Source of the DNA: Comamonadaceae bacterium
GTDB lineage: Bacteria > Pseudomonadota > Gammaproteobacteria > Burkholderiales > Burkholderiaceae_C
Length of the DNA: 35,269 bases
Direction: 5' to 3'
NCBI GenBank assembly: GCA_947447615.1
Contig: CANFJQ010000016.1
Span: forward strand, 1-35,269
The stretch's first letter is position 1, and the number at the start of each line of letters is the position of its first letter. Both the position numbers and the translations under genes were made by a program. Of the stretch, positions 1 to 8,457 are shown in pieces. The notes beneath the pieces are model-generated. The model had not been told where the DNA came from and ran no database searches. It saw only the letters and a list, made by a program, of their open reading frames with translations.

Positions 1-568
1 CCGGCACTGCGATCATCGAGATACCGCCTGCGCCTTTGTTGTCCGCGTCGGTGCGCACCGCCAGGCTGATCCAGTCAAAGCGCATGCCCGAGGTAATAAA
101 GGTCTTTTCACCGTTGATGATGTAGTGATCGCCCTCGCGCCGCGCCGTGGTGCGCAAATTGGCCACGTCCGAGCCACCGCCGGGCTCGGTAATGCCTAGC
201 GCCGCAATTTTGTCGCCTGCCAATACCGACGGCACGATGGCTTGCTTCAAGGCCGCGCTGCCATAGTTAATGATGGGCGGCAGGCCGATGCTGTTGCTGC
301 CCAGGCTTGCCAGCAAGCCGCCGCTGCCGGTGTAGCGCGCTGCCGCCACGCCAAAGGCATTGCGCAGCGTCCAGGGCACGGCAATGCCGCCTAGTTCTTC
401 TGGGTAGCCCATAGCCAACCATCCCAAGTCGGCCCAGCGCTTGTACATGCTGCGCGGAAACTCGCCTGCCGCTTCCCAGTCCTCCAGGTGCGGCGCCACT
501 TCGGTTTGTGCAAAGCGGCGCACCTGCTCAAGCATTAATTCAGTTTGGGCTGGGTCCACGGGGTTCAT
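1..568 (-). CDS. acyl-CoA dehydrogenase family protein (C-terminus cut by window edge)
   Basis: Translated manually from ATG at 568: MNPVDPAQTELMLEQVRRFAQTEVAPHLEDWEAAGEFPRSMYKRWADLGWLAMGYPEELGG...ALGITEPGGGSDVANLRTTARREGDHYIINGEKTFITSG; typical acyl-CoA dehydrogenase motifs. Absent from the ORF track because no stop codon lies in the window. Confidence 0.9.
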   Translation of the reverse strand, partial: MNPVDPAQTELMLEQVRRFAQTEVAPHLEDWEAAGEFPRSMYKRWADLGWLAMGYPEELGGIAVPWTLRNAFGVAAARYTGSGGLLASLGSNSIGLPPIINYGSAALKQAIVPSVLAGDKIAALGITEPGGGSDVANLRTTARREGDHYIINGEKTFITSGMRFDWISLAVRTDADNKGAGGISMIAVP

Positions 569-656
569 GCGGGCATCCTAGGGTCAGGTCAATCAGAGTA
601 TTTCAATCAATCGGAGTCGTGTTCACTTAAGCGGAATTGAGCGAAATAAAACAAAC

Positions 657-1274
657 CTAAGCTCCCAAAGCCCGCGCCCTTAGCAGCGCCGGACGCGCCA
701 GCAAACGGGCCAGATAGTCCTGCACATGCGGCGCGTACTGCGCGCCCATGTCCAGGCCGGGCGTGGTGCCTAAAAACAGCGCATAGCCAATACAAATATC
801 GGCGATGGTGAAACGCCCATCGCATAAAAATTCGCGGTCTTGCAAATGCGCCGTGAGCATACGCAGACGCGCCAAATACCATTTTTTGTAGTCTTCCACC
901 GCTTGCGGCAGCTTGCGCGGCGGCGGCTCCATGATGCCGTAGCGCAGCGCCACGGTTTGCGGAAAGGTGAGGGTGGCGTCGCTATGAAACAGCCAGTTGG
1001 TATAGCTGCCGTATTCCGGGTGGTCGGGCTTGATTCCAAACTCGTGCTTGCCATAGCGCTCCACCAAATAGTGGCAGATACCGCTGGACTCGGTCATATG
1101 CGCATCGCCATCGACCAAATAAGGAATCGTGCCCAGCGGGTTCACGCCCAGGTAGTCTTTTTTGAACACGCGCGGCGGGAAGGGCAGCACTTCCAGCTCG
1201 TAGGGCAAGCCCATTTCTTCCAATGCCCACAAAGGGCGCAGCGAGCGCGCATCCACGCAGTGGTAGAGCTTCAT
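657..1274 (-). CDS. glutathione S-transferase family protein
   Basis: MKLYHCVDARSLRPLWALEEMGLPYELEVLPF...NPLGTIPYLVDGDAHMTESSGICHYLVERYG: thioredoxin-like GST N-domain with cis-Pro (IPYL) and ES motif. Confidence 0.88.
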   Translation of the reverse strand: MKLYHCVDARSLRPLWALEEMGLPYELEVLPFPPRVFKKDYLGVNPLGTIPYLVDGDAHMTESSGICHYLVERYGKHEFGIKPDHPEYGSYTNWLFHSDATLTFPQTVALRYGIMEPPPRKLPQAVEDYKKWYLARLRMLTAHLQDREFLCDGRFTIADICIGYALFLGTTPGLDMGAQYAPHVQDYLARLLARPALLRARALGA

Positions 1275-3283
1275 GCCGGGGTTCCTTCTTTGGTGACGGT
1301 GGGTGCCAGGCTGATCAGCAACTGACGCGCTTTCACTTGTTGTCCCACCTGGCAGGCCACGGCGGTGACGCTGCTATCGACGCCGCTGCTGATGGCAAAT
1401 TCCATTTTCATGGCTTCTAGCACCGCCAGAGTTTGGCCTTTGCTAATCGTGTCGCCGGGCTGCACCAGCACTTTCAAAATCTTGCCGTCCATAGGCGCCA
1501 GCATGCGCCCGTCGCTGCCTGCGGCGTCTTTGCTGGCCGGGGCTAGCGTAGTGTCGGTGTAGCTCAGGGTCAGGCCGGCGTGTGACAAATGCACCAGATT
1601 CCCCGCCAGCGCATAGTCGGCTTGGGCGTCCAGGCCTTGGTGCATAAAGCGCAGCGCAGGGGCTTGCATGGACACTACTTCCAGCTCCAGCGTTTGCCCG
1701 TCTAATTGCACGCGGTAAGCGCCACGGCCCAGCGCGGCCACGGTAACGCGCAGCTTGCGCTCGCCGCATTGCAGCAGCAGCGGCACTTGCGCCGGGGCCG
1801 AGCTTTGCCACTCCAGCAGTTCGGCATCCAGCCCGGCATCGGCCTGCAAAGCCAGCGCTTGGCTGCGGTAAATAAGCACGGCGGCCAGCGCACTATGCAG
1901 CGCAGTGGGTACGCGGCTGGCGGCAAAGCTTTCGGGGCTCAGGTGTTCAGCAATAAAGCTGGTGGAAAAATCGCCCGCCGCAAACACCGGGTGCGCAATG
2001 ATCTGGCGCAGGTAGTCGCGGTTGCTGGTCACGCCCAGCAGCACGGTGTGGTCCAGCATGTGCAAGAGCGTGCGGCAGGCCTGCTCGCGCGTGTCGCCGC
2101 TGGCAATCAGCTTGGCCTGCATAGAGTCGTAATACGGCGATACCACGCCGCCCTGGCGCAGGCCATGGTCGGTGCGCATGCCCGCGCCTCGCGGCGCTTG
2201 CCAGGCCAACAGCGGGCCGGTTTGCGGCAGAAAGTTGTTCGCCGGGTCTTCGGTGCACAAACGCACCTCGATAGCCCAGCCCTTGCGTCGTGCGTTGATG
2301 GCCTCTTGCGCCAGCGGCAGCGCCTCGCCTTGGGCCACGCGCAATTGCCATTCCACCAAGTCCAGGTCGTACACAATTTCGGTCACCGGGTGCTCTACCT
2401 GCAAGCGTGTGTTCATCTCCAGAAAGTAAAAGCTGCCGTCTTGCGCCAGCATAAATTCCACCGTGCCCGCGCCCACGTAATGCACCGCCCGCGCTGCGGC
2501 TACGGCGGCTGCGCCCATGCGCGCGCGCAGGGCTTCGTCCACCGCCGGGCTGGGCGCTTCTTCCACCACTTTTTGGTTGCGCCGCTGCACCGAGCAATCG
2601 CGCTCGCCAATATGCACCACATTACCGTGCCGGTCGCCAAAGACCTGAATCTCCACGTGCCGCGCATGCAACACGGCTTTTTCGATTAGCAATTGCCCGT
2701 CGCCAAAAGCGTTCGTGGCCTCGCTGCGGGCGGACTGGATGGCGGCCAACAAATTTTGCGCATCGTGCACCAAACGCATACCGCGCCCGCCGCCGCCTGC
2801 TGCGGCTTTCACCATCACCGGCAGGCCCACTTTTTGCGCCTCGGCTAACAAGATGTCGTCGCTTTGGTCATCGCCCTGGTAGCCCGGCACGCAGGGCACG
2901 CTCGCAGCCAGCATGCGGATTTTGGAGGCGCTCTTGTTGCCCATGGCCTCGATGGCCTGTGGGTCTGGGCCGATAAACACCAAGCCGGCGTCTTGCACCG
3001 CTTGCGCAAACGCTGCGCGCTCGGACAAAAAGCCATAGCCGGGGTGGATGGCGCCCGCGCCGCTGCTTTGGGCTGCGGCAATTAATTTGTCTATGGATAA
3101 ATACGATTCCTGCGCTGGCGCTGGGCCTATGCAAATCGCCTCATCGGCCAGGGCCACGTGCGGCGCGTCGCGGTCTGCTTCGGAATACACCGCCACCGTG
3201 CGGTAGCCCATGCGCTGGCACCCGCGGATGATGCGCACCGCGATCTCGCCCCGGTTGGCTATCAATACTTTGTCAAACAACAT
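1271..3283 (-). CDS. acyl-CoA carboxylase alpha subunit (biotin carboxylase + BCCP; methylcrotonyl-/geranyl-/propionyl-CoA carboxylase type)
   Basis: FDKVLIANRGEIAVRIIRGCQRMG, ATP-grasp KAAAGGGGRGMRLV, EMNTRLQVEHPVTE, C-terminal biotinyl motif VLEAMKMEF. Overlaps the GST start by 4 nt. Confidence 0.95.
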   Translation of the reverse strand: MLFDKVLIANRGEIAVRIIRGCQRMGYRTVAVYSEADRDAPHVALADEAICIGPAPAQESYLSIDKLIAAAQSSGAGAIHPGYGFLSERAAFAQAVQDAGLVFIGPDPQAIEAMGNKSASKIRMLAASVPCVPGYQGDDQSDDILLAEAQKVGLPVMVKAAAGGGGRGMRLVHDAQNLLAAIQSARSEATNAFGDGQLLIEKAVLHARHVEIQVFGDRHGNVVHIGERDCSVQRRNQKVVEEAPSPAVDEALRARMGAAAVAAARAVHYVGAGTVEFMLAQDGSFYFLEMNTRLQVEHPVTEIVYDLDLVEWQLRVAQGEALPLAQEAINARRKGWAIEVRLCTEDPANNFLPQTGPLLAWQAPRGAGMRTDHGLRQGGVVSPYYDSMQAKLIASGDTREQACRTLLHMLDHTVLLGVTSNRDYLRQIIAHPVFAAGDFSTSFIAEHLSPESFAASRVPTALHSALAAVLIYRSQALALQADAGLDAELLEWQSSAPAQVPLLLQCGERKLRVTVAALGRGAYRVQLDGQTLELEVVSMQAPALRFMHQGLDAQADYALAGNLVHLSHAGLTLSYTDTTLAPASKDAAGSDGRMLAPMDGKILKVLVQPGDTISKGQTLAVLEAMKMEFAISSGVDSSVTAVACQVGQQVKARQLLISLAPTVTKEGTPA

Positions 3284-3298
3284 GTGTGGCCACCTCAG

Positions 3299-4924
3299 TT
3301 AAAAACGCGCCACGCCAAAGCTGTTGGGCTTGAGCGGGCGGGTGCGGCCTTCGCGGCAAATGGACAGGGTCATGGCCAGCACGCGGCGGGTGTCGCGCGG
3401 GTCTATCAGCCCGTCGTCGTACAAGCGCGAGGTGCCCGACAGCGCCTGCGAGTCGCGGTCAAACTGGTGGATGACGGCGCCTTCCATAAACGCAAATTTG
3501 CTTTCCTCGTCGGCAGTCGGCTCGCGGCCTTCTTTTAAGATTTTTTCGCGGTTAACGATGGACAGTACTTTGGCCGCTTGCTCACCGCCCATGACCGCCG
3601 TGCGTGCATTGGGCCAGGCAAAGATAAAGTCCGGCCGAAAGCCGCGCCCGGACATGCCGTAATTGCCCGCGCCAAAGGACGCGCCTATCACCACCGTAAT
3701 ACGCGGCACCCGCACATTGGCCACGGCCTGAATCATCTTGCTGCCGTGTTTGACGATCCCGCCTTGCTCGCTTTCGGTGCCGACCATATAGCCGGTGGTG
3801 TTCATCAAAAACACCAGCGGAATATCGGCCTGGTCGCATAGCTGGATGAACTGCCCGGCCTTGGTCGCGCCCTTGGCGGTAATCGGGCCGTTGTTGCCCA
3901 AGATGCCCACTTGCATGCCGTGGATGCGGGCGCGCCCGCAAATCGTCTGGTTGTCGTATTCGCTTTTAAAGTCTAAAAACTCGCTGCCATCGACGATACG
4001 GGCGATCACTTCGCGGCAGTCGTAAGGCTGGCGGTAGTCCACCGGCACCACGCCGCAAAGTTCGTCCGGGCTGAAGAGCGGAGCTTGCACCGGCGCGTCG
4101 GCAAAATGCGGGCGGTGTTTGTTCCAGTCCAGGCTGGCCATCACCTCGCGCGCCAGGCGTATGCCGTCGGCATCGCTCTCGGCCAAAAACTCGGCGGTGC
4201 CGGTCAGCTGCGCATGCATCTCGGCGCCGCCCAGCTCTTCATCGCCGGCCACTTCGCCCGTGGCCGCTTTGAGCAGCGGCGGCCCGGCCAAAAACACCTT
4301 GGCGTTTTTGCGCACCATGATGCTGTAGTCCGACAGGCCAGGCACATAAGCGCCGCCCGCCGTGCTGGACCCATGCACCACGGTAATTTGCGGCACGCCC
4401 GCTGCCGACAGCATGGCCTGGTTGGCAAAGGTGGTGCCGCCGTCGATAAAAATTTCGGCCTGGTAAAGCAAATTGGCGCCGCCTGATTCCAGCAGGCTGA
4501 CGATGGGCAGCTTTTGCTTCATGGCAATGTCTTGCATGCGCAGGCTTTTGCGCAAGCCCCAAGGCGTGATGGTGCCGCCCTTGATGGCGCTGTTGGACGC
4601 CGTCACCATAGTGCGCACACCGCACACATAGCCGATGCCGCAAATGCTGTTGCCTCCGGCCAGCGAGCCGTCTTTGTCGTCGTGCTGTTTGTAACCGGCC
4701 AGGGTGGAGATTTCTAGAAAAGGCGTGCCCCTATCGAGCAGCAGGTTCACCCGCTCGCGCGGCATCAGTTGACCGCGTTTGTGGAACTTGGGCTGCTTTT
4801 CGGCCTCAGTGGCGCGCACCTTGTCCTCAACGGCGCGCACCGCCGCCAGAGCTTTGAGCATGTCTGCGCGGTTGCGCACGAAGGCCTCGCCAAGGGTATC
4901 CACCTGGCTCTCTATCACGGGCAT
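3299..4924 (-). CDS. acyl-CoA carboxylase beta (carboxyltransferase) subunit
   Basis: [115 protein letters not shown]: carboxyltransferase domains. Confidence 0.95.
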   Translation of the reverse strand: [541 protein letters not shown]

Positions 4925-5165
4925 GTCCGAACTCCTCGTTATGTGTGGGCGCCGGGCCGCTGGCCGCAGGCGCTGTTTGAATGCATCTTATAAGATTCAT
5001 GCGGGCTTCGGCCTCTTGCGCGCTGGGCTGTGGGCTTGTCTGCTGCAAGGCCACAGCCTTGCTGTCGCGCGCAAGACAATAGGGCCGCAAGCCCACTGCT
5101 ACAACGCCCTGCAAAGTGGCAATGCGCCTAGGGTTTCTACCCAGTTTTTTTCAAAGGAACTAGCT

Positions 5166-5480
5166 ATGAGTGATATCGCTGTTTATGCCGTCGTCAATCT
5201 GCAAGTGACCGACGCGGGCGCTTACCGCCAGTATGAAAAAGGTTTTTTCCCCATCCTTAAGCGCTACGGCGGCGAGTTCATCACTTTTGACGATGCGCCA
5301 GTGCATCTGGAAGGCACGGCGCCGCGCGGCGGGCGCATGATTATTTTTAAGTTCCCGTCCGAAGACCAAGCCCGCGCCTGGTTTGCGGACCCGGAGTACC
5401 AAGCCTTGTCCGAACACCGCCGCGCCGGTACTTCGCTGGAGTTTTTAACCCTGGTGCGCGGCCTGCCGCCCCGTGGCTGA
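5166..5480 (+). CDS. DUF1330 domain-containing protein
   Basis: ATG at 5166 with AAGGAA upstream; MSDIAVYAVVNLQVTDAGAYRQYEKGFFPILKRYGGEFITFDDAPVHLEGTAPRGGRMIIFKFPSEDQARAWFADPEYQAL is typical DUF1330 (dimeric ferredoxin-like). The 4779 start of the track ORF is not the real start. Confidence 0.85.
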   Translation: MSDIAVYAVVNLQVTDAGAYRQYEKGFFPILKRYGGEFITFDDAPVHLEGTAPRGGRMIIFKFPSEDQARAWFADPEYQALSEHRRAGTSLEFLTLVRGLPPRG

Positions 5481-5490
5481 GGGCTGCACC

Positions 5491-6273
5491 ATGGCACAAG
5501 CCAAAGTATGTTTAGTGATAGGCGCGGGTGATGCCACCGGCGGCGCCGTGGCCCGCCGCTTTGCCCGCGAGGGCTATGCCGTCTGCGCCACCCGGCGCAC
5601 ATTAGACAAACTGCAGCCCCTGCTGGAAGACATCCGCGCCGCAGGCGGCATCGCCCATGGCTTTGGCTCGGATGCGCGCAAAGAGGACGAAGTGATTGCG
5701 CTGGTGGAACACATCGAAACGCAGATCGGGCCGATTGAGGTGCTGGTGTTCAACATCGGCGCCAACTCGCCCAATAGCATCCTGACCGAGACCGCGCGCC
5801 GCTACACCAAAATGTGGGAAATGGCCTGCCTGGCCGGTTTCCTGACCGGGCGCGAAGTAGCCAAGCGCATGGTGGCGCGGCCAGACGCTGCGGCGGGCGC
5901 CGGGGTAGATGCCGCGAGCGGGCAGGGCGTCGCACACAAGGGCAGCATCATCTTTACTGGCGCCACCGCCTCGCTGCGCGGCAGCTCCAACTTTGCGGGT
6001 TTTTCCGGCGGCAAGATGGCCTTGCGCGCCCTGGCCCAAAGCATGGCCCGCGAACTGTGGCCGCTGGGCGTGCACGTAGCCCACACCATCATCGACGGTG
6101 CCATCGACACCGAATTCATCCGCACCCTGTTCCCCGAGCGCTACGCCCTCAAAGCGCAAGACGGCATCCTCAACCCCGACCACATCGCTGACGCCTACTG
6201 GATGCTGCACCAACAACCCCGCGACGCCTGGACGCATGAGCTGGATTTACGGCCTTATATGGAGAGCTTTTGA
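5491..6273 (+). CDS. SDR family NAD(P)-dependent oxidoreductase
   Basis: MAQAKVCLVIGAGDATGGAVARRFAREGYAVCATRR (Rossmann), NIGANSP, FSGGKMALRALAQSMARELWPLGVHV. A GTG start at 5473 is possible; ATG 5491 preferred. Confidence 0.88.
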   Translation: MAQAKVCLVIGAGDATGGAVARRFAREGYAVCATRRTLDKLQPLLEDIRAAGGIAHGFGSDARKEDEVIALVEHIETQIGPIEVLVFNIGANSPNSILTETARRYTKMWEMACLAGFLTGREVAKRMVARPDAAAGAGVDAASGQGVAHKGSIIFTGATASLRGSSNFAGFSGGKMALRALAQSMARELWPLGVHVAHTIIDGAIDTEFIRTLFPERYALKAQDGILNPDHIADAYWMLHQQPRDAWTHELDLRPYMESF

Positions 6274-6352
6274 GGGCTCGCATCGTTCAGGTTGGAAACG
6301 TTTTCCTTGCAGTATTCACGCAGCCTCGCAGCCATTTAGGCTGGTGGGTGTG

Positions 6353-6793
6353 ATGCGGCTATCCTCGTTCGATATGCGCGCCCTGTTTGCCCCATGTTTA
6401 CTACTAGCCCTGTGCCTGGCTACAACCATCGCCACGGCTAAAGAGCCGCCCTTGCGCATGACCGAAACCTTCAAAGACGGCATAGGCACCGGCGTCGGCC
6501 AGTACAAGGGTATGGAGTTTGGCTACCAGACGCAGTTATATGCCTACCAGGCCTGCGGCAAAGCCTATACGCGCATCCATGGCAAGGAAAACAATATCCA
6601 AGGCTGCAACTTCGATTTCAAGCTGCGCCAAGGCCACTTAGAGATTGAAGAATCCAGCAAAGTCGCAGGTTACTGCGGAGCCTGTACGCCGGTGAACGTA
6701 TACCGGGTGAAAGACAGCGGCGTGATTTACTTGCGCACTGCCGTGCTGCCAAGTGCGCCGGAGTGCAGAGAACACAAAGGTACTTGTTGGTAG
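6353..6793 (+). CDS. hypothetical secreted cysteine-rich protein
   Basis: ATG 6353 (alternative 6374) with hydrophobic signal-like segment MRALFAPCLLLALCLATTIATA; six Cys in the predicted mature part. No family recognised. Confidence 0.6.
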   Translation: MRLSSFDMRALFAPCLLLALCLATTIATAKEPPLRMTETFKDGIGTGVGQYKGMEFGYQTQLYAYQACGKAYTRIHGKENNIQGCNFDFKLRQGHLEIEESSKVAGYCGACTPVNVYRVKDSGVIYLRTAVLPSAPECREHKGTCW

Positions 6794-6881
6794 GGCGAGT
6801 CGCCCAACAGTCTGTTGTGGCTTGCCGCCCCCTTGGCCTTGGTCTTACATCCTACTGCTATTCCTGGGGTTCTAGCTGAGG

Positions 6882-7907
6882 TCAGTGCAGCTCGCTGGCG
6901 AAGCCGCAGCATTTCTTAAACTTCTTGCCACTGCCGCAGGGGCAGGGCTCGTTGCGCCCCACTTTGGCGCGCAAGCGTTTGGACATTTCCCGCTCATAGG
7001 TGGCTTCGCGCAGCGGCAACCAAAAGGCGTGGATGCGCATCAAGCTGTCTTCAATCTGCATTGCCAATTGTTCCCGCTGCGCGGGTGTGGTGGTCAGTGC
7101 ATCTTGGTCGGCAGAAAAATTGTTTTCGCCTAGCAGACCTATAGGCCTGTACGACTGCCGACCCTCGGGGCTGTCGAATAAGGGCTGCCAAGCGTCGCGC
7201 TGAAGTGCCACACCTTCGGTAAAGCCATAGGCCCATACCTCTGCCTCTTCAAACTCGCCGTTGTCATATTGGTGGATGCTCCAGTGCGGCGCTGTAAATG
7301 GGGGATTGTGCTGAAAGCCAGAAATGATGCTGTTGTAGTGCCGCATGACCAAGGCCATGATGTGATTGAGTTGATCGATGTCTCCTGTGGGCGGCAACTG
7401 GGTGCTGCCTTCGCCCCACACCTTGGGCAGCCACTGGCTGGGCATGATGGTTTGCGGCCCAATCGCAATGGCGTGCAAATAACCGTCCAATGCTTCCAAG
7501 GTCATGCCTTCGTCATCGTCCACGCCGTAAAGCAAAAAATTATCGAGTTCGTCCAGTTCCTCTTCCGACAGTGGCGTCATCATGTCCTGCACTTGTTGTG
7601 CGCTGGGCTGAAACTTGTCTTGCGCAAGTGCTTTCATCAAATCTGGGGCCGCGCCAAGGGCCTGCGTCTGGGCGTTGTCTATGAAGTTGCCAATGCCCTC
7701 AGCTTGGATAGCCGTCAGGGCGGCTGCTAGTGCTTGTGTGTCCGTCGCAAATAGATCATCCCACACGGTGGACGTGCCGGTTTCATCCACCACTTCAAGT
7801 ACCCATTGGCTATTCATGCTGCGGTAGATTTGGATTTGCACGCTGTGGCCCTCAGCGATGTAGGTCTGCTCGAGGGGCGAGTGGATGATGTCGATGTCTT
7901 CAGTCAT
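6882..7907 (-). CDS. UPF0149 (YecA-like) family protein with C-terminal SEC-C zinc motif
   Basis: [52 protein letters not shown] (UPF0149 signature) and C-terminal [20 protein letters not shown] (SEC-C). Confidence 0.9.
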   Translation of the reverse strand: MTEDIDIIHSPLEQTYIAEGHSVQIQIYRSMNSQWVLEVVDETGTSTVWDDLFATDTQALAAALTAIQAEGIGNFIDNAQTQALGAAPDLMKALAQDKFQPSAQQVQDMMTPLSEEELDELDNFLLYGVDDDEGMTLEALDGYLHAIAIGPQTIMPSQWLPKVWGEGSTQLPPTGDIDQLNHIMALVMRHYNSIISGFQHNPPFTAPHWSIHQYDNGEFEEAEVWAYGFTEGVALQRDAWQPLFDSPEGRQSYRPIGLLGENNFSADQDALTTTPAQREQLAMQIEDSLMRIHAFWLPLREATYEREMSKRLRAKVGRNEPCPCGSGKKFKKCCGFASELH

Positions 7908-8457
7908 GCCTTACATCTTAAATTGGCACGCGCCGTGGATGGATGGCCCTAGGCAAGCACCACTATGGGGGCTTGCACGGCACCTAGCCACTTCGCATCA
8001 GCATGCCTGAAATTTCGATGCGCTTGGCTCACTTAAGGGATGCTGCATGACGCCTTGCGCGTCATCGCTGGTACTCGGGAAATGGGTGCGCTTGAGAACG
8101 ATAGCAAAGCAGATAGTCTTAGCATGGCGATCTCTGGGATTAGTCTGGCAGGTTGCGCAAACTACGCTGTAGGCAGCAAATCATTCTATGCCCTTAATTG
8201 GTGCAGCGCGTTTTTTTTTCTTGCGGGCGCCGGAAAAGGGGCTGTCAGAGCGGACAGGCCGCCAGGTTTGGCTTGGAAAGCGGCTGTAGGGGGGGTGTCA
8301 GTTGGAGGGGCCTGCCATGCGCCGGACATGCAGCCCTAGCATCACCTTTCCCGCGCATATCGCCACAATTGAACAATATCCCCCGAAAAAATTGACAATT
8401 CAAAGGCCATCTGCATTGCTAGAGTGAATTTCCACAAACAAAGAGGAGTTCGCAATC

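Noticed and set aside
1706-2689. 327-aa plus-strand ORF antisense to the biotin carboxylase gene
   Set aside because: His/Arg/Gly/Ala-rich mirror-frame translation typical of an antisense ORF in a GC-rich gene; the minus-strand product is a clear conserved enzyme.
8040-8339. 99-aa plus-strand ORF upstream of the nitrilase
   Set aside because: No recognisable motifs, no convincing RBS, contains a homopolymer T tract; intergenic between a gene reading away and a well-defined nitrilase start.
8401-8421. Possible sigma54 (-24/-12) promoter upstream of the nitrilase (GG...TTGCT)
   Set aside because: GG and GC dinucleotides are separated by 11 nt rather than 10 and the TGGCAC element is absent.
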